This document shows positions 1 to 7,867 of a stretch of DNA of 17,148 nucleotides, one piece after another. The stretch spans positions 12,170 to 29,317 of the forward strand of contig DFXC01000051.1 of assembly GCA_002383105.1 (NCBI GenBank), given 5' to 3'. Position 1 is the stretch's first letter; each line of letters starts with the position of its first letter. The translations under genes and the position numbers were made by a program. The DNA comes from Hyphomicrobiaceae bacterium UBA4118 (GTDB lineage Bacteria; Pseudomonadota; Alphaproteobacteria; Rhizobiales; Methyloligellaceae). A model generated the notes under the pieces. The model was given only the letters and a program-made list of their open reading frames with translations. It searched no databases and had not been told where the DNA came from.

Positions 1-229
1 GCGCAATGCGGATGAGATTTGTGGCACCCGGGATCGTGTCCCTTAGGGGTCACAAGCTGCCGCCCCTGCTCAGTTGTGTCCGGCCTATTCCGTGGTGTCA
101 GAGCCTATGCACTCGCAGACAGCGGGCGATATCGAGCGCGGGCGATGCGTCTAACTCATTCTCCGCATCTCAATGAAAGGCGCTCAACCAGAGTTACGCG
201 ATCCAATCTTCTGCCGTCTCGGCGGGAGC
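1..229. other. Left edge, no gene recognised
   Basis: Reading frames here on both strands have no recognisable protein family, no convincing ribosome binding site and no RNA gene fold that I can see. The stretch lies downstream of the small minus-strand gene that ends at 230. It may be spacer or decayed sequence. Confidence 0.4.
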
Positions 230-511
230 CTAGCGATAGGGGAAACACCGCATGCTCGGCGGCCAAAGCGTCTGTGGCCAGTACCTCTGTAGCTCGCGGA
301 TCTCAGCATAGCCGCCACCAGCGCAGCTTTGGGACCTGGAGTCCTTGTAGGCGTAATACGACCGGTGCCGCCGGTAATAACTGACATTGACCGGAGCGCC
401 GGCATTAGTCAGGGCGCCCACCAAAAAGGGCGCCGCCTCGGTCTCGCCGAGACCTGCCCACAAAGCAATCGAGAGCGCTGCTGCTCCCGCCGCGATAAGA
501 AGGGGACGCAC
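230..511 (-). CDS. Small secreted protein of unknown function, 93 aa
   Basis: The product opens with VRPLLIAAGAAALSIALWAG, a clear signal peptide, with likely cleavage near the ETEA/APF junction. The mature part is about 65 residues. It is rich in Tyr, Ser and Arg, has two cysteines, and ends in WPPSMRCFPYR, a tail I associate with small exported proteins of Rhizobiales. I chose the GTG at 509-511 because CAAGGAG lies 7 bases upstream (519-525). The frame stays open upstream to a TTG at 631, but that start would place 40 extra residues before the signal peptide and has no good binding site. It is probably periplasmic. No function can be assigned. It is read in the same direction as guaA and lies downstream of it, after a 211-base gap. 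Confidence 0.6.
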   Translation of the reverse strand: MRPLLIAAGAAALSIALWAGLGETEAAPFLVGALTNAGAPVNVSYYRRHRSYYAYKDSRSQSCAGGGYAEIRELQRYWPQTLWPPSMRCFPYR

Positions 512-518
512 TTCTGAT

Positions 519-525
519 CTCCTTG
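519..525 (-). promoter_or_regulatory. Shine-Dalgarno CAAGGAG deciding the start of the small secreted protein
   Basis: On the minus strand CAAGGAG is followed by 7 bases and then GTG (511-509). This is the strongest ribosome binding site in the area, and it places translation directly at the signal peptide. Confidence 0.65.
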
Positions 526-722
526 ACCACTTCCCCAGCGCGCGCGAAACGTAGAGGAGCGGCGCCACCACTGCAATGAGGGCGGGCATCACAAAATGGT
601 GACGGACGTGCGCCTTTGGGACTTCACTCAAGCCTGAGACGTCCGCTTAGGGTCATCAGCGGAAGCATCGCATCTGGCGCGGTATTCCGGCTTTCGGCGG
701 TCCGACTGAGCTACATGGCTCC

Positions 723-2294
723 CTACTCCCACTCGATGGTGCCGGGGGGCTTGGAGGTGATGTCGTAGACCACGCGGTTGATGCCGCGCACCTCGTTGAT
801 AATGCGCCGCGCCGCCGCGCCCAAAAATTCGTGGGAGAAGTCGTAATAGTCGGCGGTCATGCCGTCGATCGAGGTGACGGCGCGCAGCGCGCACACAAAG
901 TCGTAGGTGCGGGCATCCCCCATCACCCCCACCGTGCGCACCGGCAGCAGCACGGCGAAGGCCTGCCAGATCTTGTCGTAGAGGCCGCGCTTCCTAATCT
1001 CGTCGAGATAGATGGCGTCGGCTTTGCGTAAGATCGCAAGCTTCTCCTCGCTCACCTCGCCGGGAATGCGGATGGCAAGCCCGGGCCCCGGGAACGGATG
1101 GCGGTTGACGAAGGCATCAGGCAGCCCGAGCTCGCGGCCGAGCGTGCGCACCTCGTCCTTGAACAGCTCGCGCAAGGGCTCGATCAGCTTGAGCCGCATG
1201 CGCTCAGGCAGGCCGCCGACATTGTGATGCGACTTGATGGTCGCCGACGGGCCGCCGGTTGCCGAGACGCTCTCGATCACATCGGGGTAGAGCGTGCCCT
1301 GTGCCAGGAACTCGACATGGCCCACCCTGTCCGCTTCCGCCTCGAACACATCGACAAAGAGCTTGCCGATCATCTTGCGCTTCACCTCGGGGTCGGTGAC
1401 GCCTTGCAGCGCGTCGAGAAACCGCGAAGCGGCGTCGACGGCGACGAGCGGGATGTTGTAATGACCGCGGAACAGCTCGACGACCTCTGTCGCCTCGCCT
1501 TCGCGCAACAGGCCGTGATTGACGAAGATGCAGGTGAGCTGGTCGCCGATCGCCTCGTGGATCAGGAGCGCGGCCACGGCAGAATCGACCCCGCCCGAGA
1601 GCCCGCAAATGACGTGCCCGTCACCCACCTGCTCGCGGATACGCGCGATCTCCCTCTCGCGGAACTGGGTCATGGTCCAATTGCCGGGGCAGCCTGCGAT
1701 CACGCGGACGAAATTGGCGAGCAAGGCCGCGCCTTTCGGCGTGTGCACCACCTCGGGATGGAACTGGACGCCGTAGAGCCGGCGCGAATCGTCGGCGATG
1801 GCCGCGAACGGCGCGCCGGTGGAGATGCCCACGGCGCGGAAGCCCGGCGGCAGCCTGGTCACGCGGTCGCCATGGCTCATCCACACAGCCGCTCGCTCGC
1901 CCTCCTGAAAGACGCCGTCGAAGAGGGGAGTCTCGTCGATGATCTGAAGCTCGGCGCGGCCGAACTCGCGGGAATGCCCGCCTTCGACCTGGCCGCCCAA
2001 CGCCGCCACCATGGCCTGCTCGCCATAGCAGATGCCGAGCACCGGCACGCCCGCGGTGAAGAGCGCTTGCGACGCCTGCGGCGTGCCCGTCTCGTGCACG
2101 CTGGCCGGACCGCCGGAGAGGATGATGGCCTTGGGCGCAACCGGCCCGAGCGCTCCTTCCGCCTTGTCGTAAGGCACGATCTCGGAATAGACGCCGGCCT
2201 CCCGCACCCGCCGCGCGATGAGCTGCGTCACCTGACTGCCGAAATCGACGATGAGGACGCGGTCTTGGGTGGGTCTTGGCGTTTCGTCTGTCAT
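723..2294 (-). CDS. guaA: GMP synthase (glutamine-hydrolysing)
   Basis: This cytoplasmic enzyme converts XMP to GMP with ATP and ammonia from glutamine, the last step of GMP synthesis. At 523 aa it has the usual length. The N-terminal class I glutamine amidotransferase domain (about residues 12-205) has the nucleophile Cys89 in GICYGEQ and the His179/Glu181 pair in QFHPE. The ATP pyrophosphatase domain carries the PP-loop SGGVDS at 233-238. The C-terminal domain has HPFPGPGL and ends in the characteristic KPPGTIEWE. The start is the ATG at 2292-2294, with only a weak ribosome binding site. guaB, which makes the XMP substrate, is on the same strand about 12 kb away at 14150-15667. The hydrolase gene at 2370 is divergent. 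Nothing in the sequence looks truncated. Confidence 0.98.
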   Translation of the reverse strand: MTDETPRPTQDRVLIVDFGSQVTQLIARRVREAGVYSEIVPYDKAEGALGPVAPKAIILSGGPASVHETGTPQASQALFTAGVPVLGICYGEQAMVAALGGQVEGGHSREFGRAELQIIDETPLFDGVFQEGERAAVWMSHGDRVTRLPPGFRAVGISTGAPFAAIADDSRRLYGVQFHPEVVHTPKGAALLANFVRVIAGCPGNWTMTQFREREIARIREQVGDGHVICGLSGGVDSAVAALLIHEAIGDQLTCIFVNHGLLREGEATEVVELFRGHYNIPLVAVDAASRFLDALQGVTDPEVKRKMIGKLFVDVFEAEADRVGHVEFLAQGTLYPDVIESVSATGGPSATIKSHHNVGGLPERMRLKLIEPLRELFKDEVRTLGRELGLPDAFVNRHPFPGPGLAIRIPGEVSEEKLAILRKADAIYLDEIRKRGLYDKIWQAFAVLLPVRTVGVMGDARTYDFVCALRAVTSIDGMTADYYDFSHEFLGAAARRIINEVRGINRVVYDITSKPPGTIEWE

Positions 2295-2369
2295 GGCCGG
2301 TGGTTATAGCAGCGTCTTCGAGTCGGCAATGACTCTCCTTGCCGCCCCAACAGGTTATGAGGAGCGTCT

Positions 2370-3371
2370 GTGGCCCGGCTGGCTACCTTCGAGGTAACCA
2401 GGTGCTTCCCGTGGCCCTTTGTGGCAGACAAAACCATGCCGAGGCTTCGTTCCATTGCGGTTCTTGGCGTCGTCCTGCTCGTTACCGCAACGGCTGCACA
2501 GGCGGAGCGGGCCCCGACGAGCGGCGATTTCGCCGGCCCTGTGGATGTGGACGGGCGGATGCTCTACCTCGAATGCAAAGGGACCGGCAGCCCGACCGTG
2601 ATCCTCATCTCCGGCTACCGCAACAACGCCGAGATCTGGACCACCCCGCCGGGGCCCGGCATTACCCCGGTCTTCGCCGCCGTCGCCGGGTTCACGAGGG
2701 CGTGCACCTATGACCGCCCGGGCACCATCCTCGATGCCACCCATTTGAGCCGCAGCGACCCGGTGCCAATGCCGCGCACCGCCGAGGCGGTCGCCTCCGA
2801 GCTCCACGATCTGCTCGATTCGGCGAAGATCGAAGGGCCTTATGTGCTTGTCGCGCATTCGCTCGGCGGCCTCTTCGCGCGGCTCTATGCCGGCACCTAT
2901 CCCAACGACGTTGCCGGGCTTGTCCTAGTCGATGCCTGGCCCGAAGCCATGCCGAAGCTGCTCGGCCCCGGCCAATGGGCGGCTTACGTCACGCTTTCCG
3001 ACCCGGCGCCGCCCGGGCTTGAGTCCTATAGCGATCTTGAGAGCATCGATTTCGGCGCGGCCTCCGAGCGCATGGCGCAAGAAGCGGCGCGCCGGCCTCT
3101 CTTTGGTCTTCCGCTCTTCGTTCTGTCGCGCGCCAAACCGATCGCGCTGCCACCAAATGTCCCGGCGGAGTTTTCGCAAGCCGGCTTCGAGGCGGCGTGG
3201 CGTAAGGGGCAAGACGAGCTCGCCGCGTTGCTGCCTGATGCCCACCACATCGTCGCGACCGAGAGCGACCATTACATTCAGATCGAGCAGCCCGATCTCG
3301 TCATCGATGCCGTGCGGGCTGTGGTCGAGGCGGTGCGCGATCCGGCCTCATGGGGGCAGGGCGCACAATGA
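2370..3371 (+). CDS. Secreted alpha/beta hydrolase
   Basis: This is a member of the alpha/beta hydrolase fold superfamily with an N-terminal signal sequence (MPRLRSIAVLGVVLLVTATA followed by AQA), so it is probably periplasmic. The nucleophile elbow is AHSLGG, with Ser164. The likely acid is Asp188 (VLVDAW) and the likely catalytic His is 301 (ESDHYIQ). The oxyanion region is ISGYRNN around residue 80. The substrate is unknown; an esterase or lipase-like role is only a guess. The GTG at 2370 has GAGGAG five bases upstream (2359-2364), so I use it. The ATG at 2436 would start directly at the signal peptide but has no binding site. The stop overlaps the next gene as ATGA, so the two are probably one transcript. 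Confidence 0.85.
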   Translation: MARLATFEVTRCFPWPFVADKTMPRLRSIAVLGVVLLVTATAAQAERAPTSGDFAGPVDVDGRMLYLECKGTGSPTVILISGYRNNAEIWTTPPGPGITPVFAAVAGFTRACTYDRPGTILDATHLSRSDPVPMPRTAEAVASELHDLLDSAKIEGPYVLVAHSLGGLFARLYAGTYPNDVAGLVLVDAWPEAMPKLLGPGQWAAYVTLSDPAPPGLESYSDLESIDFGAASERMAQEAARRPLFGLPLFVLSRAKPIALPPNVPAEFSQAGFEAAWRKGQDELAALLPDAHHIVATESDHYIQIEQPDLVIDAVRAVVEAVRDPASWGQGAQ

Positions 3372-4390
3372 CGGGGAGCGCTGACGAGCAAGGTTCCTTC
3401 GAGAAGCGGCTGCGCCTCCAGATCGAGGCCTATCATGGAGCGGCCCTTGTCTATGCAGCGGTCAAGCTCGGTCTGCCTGACCGGATGGGGACGCGCTCCT
3501 GGACCGCCGAGCAACTGGGCGCGAAGCTCGGTCTGTCGGCCCCGCATCTCTTGCGCTTCTTGCGTGGCTTGTCGACGCTCGGCATTTGCGAGGAGCTGCC
3601 AGACGGCAGTTTCGCGCTGGCGCCTGCCGGGCAGTCTCTGCAATCCGGCGCGCCATCGCGCCTCGCCGAGAAAGTGCAGATCGTCGTCGAGCAATATTGG
3701 CAGCCTTGGGCCAATCTCGTCTCCTGCCTTGAGACGGGCAAGCCTTCCTTCGACCACGTGTTCGGCATGACGGTGTGGGAGTGGCGCCGCCAGCACGCGG
3801 AGCAAGGCGACGTGTTCAATTCCTATTTGGCTAAGGAGACGCTCGCCCAGGCCGATTCAATCCTCGAAGCGTTGGATGTCTCTCGCGTGCGGACCGTCGC
3901 CGATATCGGCGGCGGCGGCGGCCTGCTCGCAGCCGTGGTGAGAGCGAACCCGCACGTGGAGGGCGTCCTGTTCGATCGGCCGCACACGGTCGAGACGGCA
4001 AAGCCTTATCTGCTGTCGCTTGGCGTGGCCGGGCGCGTCCAATGCGTGAGCGGCGATTTCCTGAGCGCCGTCGAGGTCCAGGCCGATTTGTACCTGTTGA
4101 AGAGCGTGCTTCAGCAATGGGACGACGCCGACAGTCTTACGATCTTGCGGAACTGCCGCGCGGCCATGCAAGATGCCGCGAGGTTGCTCGTCATCGAGCG
4201 CCTGGGTCCGAAGCGCGCTGTGGAAGACGCGGCCTCCATCATGGTCGACCTGCATATGATGGCCATCACCGGGGGACGCACGCGCAGCCGGGAGCAGTTC
4301 GAGGCTTTGCTGTCTCAGGCCGGCTTCACGATCGCGAAAGTGACGCCGACCCGCTCAGGGCTCGTCATCATCGACGCCGTCCCCGCCTGA
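3368..4390 (+). CDS. SAM-dependent O-methyltransferase-like protein (class with N-terminal dimerisation domain)
   Basis: The 340-aa product has the two-part layout of small-molecule O-methyltransferases (hydroxyindole or caffeate type). An N-terminal helical winged-helix dimerisation region (about 15-110) is followed by a Rossmann SAM domain. The SAM loop is ADIGGGGG at 178-185, and GDF is at 229-231. In the family the catalytic base is the His of LKxxLHDW. Here the segment reads LKSVLQQWDD (244-253), so the usual His is Gln. The natural substrate and even the reaction are therefore uncertain. The ATG at 3368 overlaps the TGA of the hydrolase gene (ATGA), with a G-rich binding site before it, which supports translational coupling. 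An in-frame start at 3350 is possible but less likely. The gene ends just before a block of palindromic repeats. Confidence 0.88.
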   Translation: MTGSADEQGSFEKRLRLQIEAYHGAALVYAAVKLGLPDRMGTRSWTAEQLGAKLGLSAPHLLRFLRGLSTLGICEELPDGSFALAPAGQSLQSGAPSRLAEKVQIVVEQYWQPWANLVSCLETGKPSFDHVFGMTVWEWRRQHAEQGDVFNSYLAKETLAQADSILEALDVSRVRTVADIGGGGGLLAAVVRANPHVEGVLFDRPHTVETAKPYLLSLGVAGRVQCVSGDFLSAVEVQADLYLLKSVLQQWDDADSLTILRNCRAAMQDAARLLVIERLGPKRAVEDAASIMVDLHMMAITGGRTRSREQFEALLSQAGFTIAKVTPTRSGLVIIDAVPA

Positions 4391-4395
4391 GCAGG

Positions 4396-4422
4396 CGTCA
4401 TTCCGGCGCAAGCCGGAATCCA
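4396..4422 (+). repeat. Short intergenic hairpin repeat, copy A
   Basis: The perfect stem ATTCCGGC/GCCGGAAT (4400-4407 with 4412-4419) closes a GCAA loop and is preceded by CGTC and followed by CCA. It is an inverted near-copy of the element at 4545-4572. It lies 5 bases after the methyltransferase stop and could act as a 3' stem-loop for that transcript, although no T-run follows. Confidence 0.8.
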
Positions 4423-4432
4423 ACACGTACAT

Positions 4433-4522
4433 CCTCACCCTGAGGAGGCCGCTTCACGCGGCCGTCTCGACGGGTGCGCCTCATGCTTCGAGACGCGCCC
4501 TTAGGCGCTCCTCAGCATGAGG
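4433..4522. repeat. Compound palindromic repeat of about 90 bp
   Basis: Several nested or adjacent hairpins can be read: CCTCA-CCC-TGAGG (4433-4445), GGCCGC/GCGGCC (4447-4452 with 4458-4463), GTCTCGA/TCGAGAC (4464-4470 with 4488-4494), GCGCC/GGCGC (4495-4499 with 4504-4508), and a second CCTCA...TGAGG (4510-4522). The two ends mirror one another. It resembles dispersed extragenic palindromic elements known in Bradyrhizobium-type genomes. It has no coding capacity. Confidence 0.75.
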
Positions 4523-4525
4523 AAC

Positions 4526-6859
4526 CTAGCTCGGCTCCTTACTGTCTGGATCCCGGCTTTCGCCGGGATGACGCTGTGGAGGCGGAAACGGAGCAAGCGC
4601 CTTCACATAGATCACCTTGCCGTCGCCGGTGCCGTAGAAGTCGGAGAGCCGCGCCTCCTCCGTGAAGCCCATGCGCTGATAGAAGCCGCGCGTGCCGGCA
4701 TAGCGGTCGGACGAGGAGGTATCGGCATAGATGTGCTTGGCACCCGCCTTGCGCATCGCCGCCTCGGCCCGGGTGAAAACCTGGACCCCGAGCCCCTTCC
4801 CCTGCTCCTCCGGCGCCACGGCAATCCAATACAGATCGAAGGACCCACGCGTTCCCTCGATCGGCCCATAACAGGCATAGGCCACGAGCGTCGACCCGCG
4901 CTCGGCAAGCACGAAGTGATAGCCGGATCGGGTGCCCTTGGTGAGGCGCTCCGTCACGAGCTCGCCAGCGATGTCCACCTCGGCCGCGTTGAAGAAGCCA
5001 GTGCTTGCCACCAGCGAGCGCACGCGGCCCACATCGTCGGCCATCACCGCACTCCGCCAATCGAGCCCGTTGCGGTGGGCCGTCCTCGCCGCCGCGCTGC
5101 GGGCAAGGGCCGGCGCCACCTGCCGCGCCGATGAGCGCCCGGTGACGAGCCCATTGAAAAAGCTCCGCACATTGGCGCCGAGCGTGCGCACGCGGTAACC
5201 GCCCTCCTGCACCACGAGGGTCGAGTAGCCCTGCTCGCCGATCATCTGCCCGAGTCGGTCGAAATCGCGTGCCCGGTTCGGCCACGTCCCCGTGGGATCG
5301 CCGCGGGCCGTATCCAAGCCGAGCGACACCACGAGAAAGGCGGGAGCGAAACGCCTGATGCGCCGCAAGCCTTCAGCGACGGCGTTGCGGTGCTGCTCGG
5401 TGGTGATGTGCTCAGGGAGCGGAATGTTGAGATTGTAGCCGGCCCCGGGCCCCGTACCGGTCTCGTCGCGGAAGCCGGAGAAATACGGATAGGCAAAGCT
5501 CGGATGGCCGTGGATCGAGACGGTGAGCACGTCGGCGCGGTTATAGAAGATCTCCTGCTGGCCGTTGCCGTGGTGATAGTCGATGTCGAGGATTGCGACG
5601 CGGCCATAGCGCGACAACAGATTTGCGGCGATGGCACCGTTGTTGAAATAACAGAAGCCGCCGAAGGTGCGCGTCTCGGCGTGGTGGCCGGGAGGCCGAA
5701 CGAGCGCATAGGCGAGGTCGGCGCCTTCGAGCACCCTCTCGGCAGCGGTCAGCGCGCAGTCGACCGCGGAGCGGGCGGCAAGATAGGCGTTCTGGTTGAG
5801 CGGCGTGAAGGTGTCGATGCAGTAATAGCCGGCGAGCACCGTCTCGTCCTTGGGCGGCCGCGCCGGGTTCCGCGTCGGGAAGACATACGGGTAGATCGAC
5901 TTCTTCGACCCCGCCATCAGACAGGCTTTGCGGATGTAATCGACGAGGCGCCCGTCATGCACGGCGCGGATGTGGCGATCCGAGTAGCGCTTGGCCGGCA
6001 CCTTCTGAAACAAACCCGAAGCATCGAGCTCGGCCATGATCGAGCGGATGCGCACCGGTGCCTCGACATAGCCCCGCTCCTGCACATGGTGGATGACGTG
6101 GTCGTCGTTGAGCACGAGCGCCACCCGCGGCTCGGCCGCTTCGCGCACTTCGCCCTTCTGCGCTCTCCTCGACTTGATGTAGCGCGGCTCGCGTAAGGCG
6201 ACCGGATCGTCCTTGATGGAGTTGACGACCGTCACGACGTAAGCAGGCGGCGCCCCGTATTTCCGCTCGAGGATGGCGTGCACCACCTTCTTCACTCTGT
6301 CCCTGGCAGGCAGCGTCGCATTGCCGAGCGGATCGAGCACCAGGTAAGGCGGGTCGGACTGCCCCGGCGTGATGGGGGTCTCGTAAGCGGTGTTGGCGAT
6401 GGGCCTTGCGCCGTAGCGCTCGTAGAATTTGAGCCGCGCAGCATTGCGGGCGCGGATCTCGGGATTTGGGCTGAGCGCAGGATCATCCGGCAGGGTCTCG
6501 AAATAGAGCCCTTGGGCGCCGAGCGCGCGTGCCTCCTCGCGGACGCGCTCGTAAAGCGTGGCGCCGATGCCGTGACCCGTGCGCCCGACTGCGGCAGAGA
6601 TCAGCTCGAGATAGCAGAAGTCGAGGTCAGGCGCGTGCAGCAGAAGCGCCAAGCCGAGCGTCTGGTCGCGCGCATTCTCGGCCACGAACAGCCGCGAGAC
6701 GAAGCGGTGCTTGATGGGGTTGGCGAGCTGCTCCGGCAACTTGGCGATATCGTAGTCGGGCATCGCCGGGAACTGCTCGCGCATGATGGTCTGCGCCGCC
6801 TCGATTGCCGAGCGGTTCACCGCCGTCGTGGCGTCTGCCACTTTGCGGATGCGGAGCAT
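4526..6859 (-). CDS. GNAT acetyltransferase - histone-deacetylase-family amidohydrolase - GNAT acetyltransferase fusion
   Basis: This is a 777-aa three-domain protein. Residues 1-175 form a GNAT fold with the acetyl-CoA loop GRTGHGIGA (92-100). Residues 180-245 form a linker. Residues 245-575 are a deacetylase of the HDAC/acetylpolyamine amidohydrolase superfamily with a full active site: RPPGHH (388-393), zinc ligands Asp427 and His429 in DIDYHH, Asp516 in SLGLDTARGDP, and Tyr555 in EGGY. Residues 600-755 form a second GNAT domain with EEQGKGLG (684-691). No signal peptide is visible, so it is cytoplasmic. It probably acetylates and deacetylates amino groups, perhaps on lysine- or polyamine-like molecules; this is inference. 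It is the last gene of a four-gene operon, 18 bases after the second ATP-grasp gene. Its final residues, RHPGESRDPDSKEPS, come from an intergenic repeat. The native end is probably near residue 755. Confidence 0.9.
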   Translation of the reverse strand: MLRIRKVADATTAVNRSAIEAAQTIMREQFPAMPDYDIAKLPEQLANPIKHRFVSRLFVAENARDQTLGLALLLHAPDLDFCYLELISAAVGRTGHGIGATLYERVREEARALGAQGLYFETLPDDPALSPNPEIRARNAARLKFYERYGARPIANTAYETPITPGQSDPPYLVLDPLGNATLPARDRVKKVVHAILERKYGAPPAYVVTVVNSIKDDPVALREPRYIKSRRAQKGEVREAAEPRVALVLNDDHVIHHVQERGYVEAPVRIRSIMAELDASGLFQKVPAKRYSDRHIRAVHDGRLVDYIRKACLMAGSKKSIYPYVFPTRNPARPPKDETVLAGYYCIDTFTPLNQNAYLAARSAVDCALTAAERVLEGADLAYALVRPPGHHAETRTFGGFCYFNNGAIAANLLSRYGRVAILDIDYHHGNGQQEIFYNRADVLTVSIHGHPSFAYPYFSGFRDETGTGPGAGYNLNIPLPEHITTEQHRNAVAEGLRRIRRFAPAFLVVSLGLDTARGDPTGTWPNRARDFDRLGQMIGEQGYSTLVVQEGGYRVRTLGANVRSFFNGLVTGRSSARQVAPALARSAAARTAHRNGLDWRSAVMADDVGRVRSLVASTGFFNAAEVDIAGELVTERLTKGTRSGYHFVLAERGSTLVAYACYGPIEGTRGSFDLYWIAVAPEEQGKGLGVQVFTRAEAAMRKAGAKHIYADTSSSDRYAGTRGFYQRMGFTEEARLSDFYGTGDGKVIYVKALAPFPPPQRHPGESRDPDSKEPS
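4545..4572 (-). repeat. Short intergenic hairpin repeat, copy C, read into the fusion protein
   Basis: The stem ATCCCGGC/GCCGGGAT (4550-4557 with 4562-4569) closes a TTTC loop. The reverse complement matches copy A at 4396-4422 at most positions, so A and C are inverted copies flanking the 90-bp palindrome. On the minus strand it encodes RHPGESRDP, the usual sign of this repeat inside an open reading frame. Confidence 0.8.
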
Positions 6860-6877
6860 GGTTAGATGCGAAGCATG

Positions 6878-7867
6878 TCAGGCGCTGGCTTGCAAGGCTC
6901 CAAGCGAGCCCTCGACGATTTGCCCGATCGTCCCAGCATAAGAGAGCCCGGCTGCTTGAGCCGCCGCGGCGAACCCCGCATCGGGGCTGAGGCAGGGATT
7001 GACGTTGACCTCGAGGATGAAGGGCTCGCCCGCCGGATCGACCCGGAAGTCGACGCGGGCATAAGAGCTGAGCCCGAACAGGCCCCAGCAGGCCTGGGCC
7101 AGTCCGGCGAGCCTCAAGGCCAGCTCGGGCTCGTCCTCTTCCAGCCCGAAGCGCCGCGGCGTGCCGATATAGGCCTCGCTGTCGGGCGTCCATTTGGCGT
7201 CGTAGCCGACGATCTTGGCGGCCTCAAAGCCGAAGCCCTCAAACACGATCTCGGCGATCGGCAGCACATGAACGCCGCCCGGCCCTTCCAGGAGCGCAAG
7301 ATTGAACTCGCGGCCGGCGATGAAGTCTTCCGCGAAGTGCTCGGTCTTCCAGCGCAGGTTTCGCTCGACGATGGCCTGGGACGCCGCGGCGCCGCCCATC
7401 ACAGATGCCTCGTCGAGCCCGAGCGAGCCGTGCTCCCACACCGCCTTGACGATGACGCGTGTGTCAGGATCGAGCCCCGTCCCATCCATCGACCAGCCGG
7501 GGGTCGGCAAGCCGGCATGAGCAAGCCTGAGCTTAGTTGCGACCTTTGAGAGCGTTTCCAGCCAGGGGCTGGTTCCGGCCCCCGTATAGGGAAGACCGAG
7601 TGCGTCGAGCCGTGCCGGGACGAAGGGTGCGAGCCTCCCGTCGCCGTCCACGGCATCGACCAGGTTGAAGACGAGCAGCGGGCGGGTGGCGGTGAGATCG
7701 TCGAGCTCGGCGAGGTCGCGGCCAAGCTCGACGATCATGGTGGCGAAGCCAAGCTGCGAAAGCGCGCCTGAAACGGCCTCGGCGGCAATCAGCGTATCGA
7801 TCTCGTCGGGGCGGCTCGTCGTCGCCGCATGCAGGACCGGGATGAAGCCTCCCGCCCCCTGAGCCAT
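6878..7867 (-). CDS. ATP-grasp ligase of the D-Ala-D-Ala ligase type, second of two
   Basis: The 329-aa product (from the ATG at 7867) has the ATP-grasp fold of the D-alanine-D-alanine ligase family. It has the nucleotide-binding loop IVKAVWEHGSLG (about 139-150), EDFIAGREFN (about 180-189), ARVDFR (about 270-275) and the magnesium-binding ILEVNVNP (about 284-291). It should join a carboxylate to an amine through an acyl phosphate. I do not see the N-terminal signature of true Ddl, and it sits outside a cell-wall cluster, so peptidoglycan work is unlikely. The upstream gene's TGA overlaps the ATG (TGATG), and a GTG three bases earlier is also possible. It lies between its paralogue and the acetyltransferase-deacetylase fusion. 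The substrate is unknown. Confidence 0.88.
   Translation of the reverse strand: MAQGAGGFIPVLHAATTSRPDEIDTLIAAEAVSGALSQLGFATMIVELGRDLAELDDLTATRPLLVFNLVDAVDGDGRLAPFVPARLDALGLPYTGAGTSPWLETLSKVATKLRLAHAGLPTPGWSMDGTGLDPDTRVIVKAVWEHGSLGLDEASVMGGAAASQAIVERNLRWKTEHFAEDFIAGREFNLALLEGPGGVHVLPIAEIVFEGFGFEAAKIVGYDAKWTPDSEAYIGTPRRFGLEEDEPELALRLAGLAQACWGLFGLSSYARVDFRVDPAGEPFILEVNVNPCLSPDAGFAAAAQAAGLSYAGTIGQIVEGSLGALQASA

Noticed and set aside
699..714. tRNA-like D-arm sequence on the minus strand (GTAGCTCAGTCGG)
   Set aside because: The rest of the tRNA (D-stem closure, anticodon arm, T-arm, acceptor pairing) cannot be found on either side.
1098..2309. Long plus-strand open frame of 403 codons opposite guaA
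   Set aside because: It is an antisense shadow of guaA in GC-rich DNA, has no family-like sequence, and guaA is certain.
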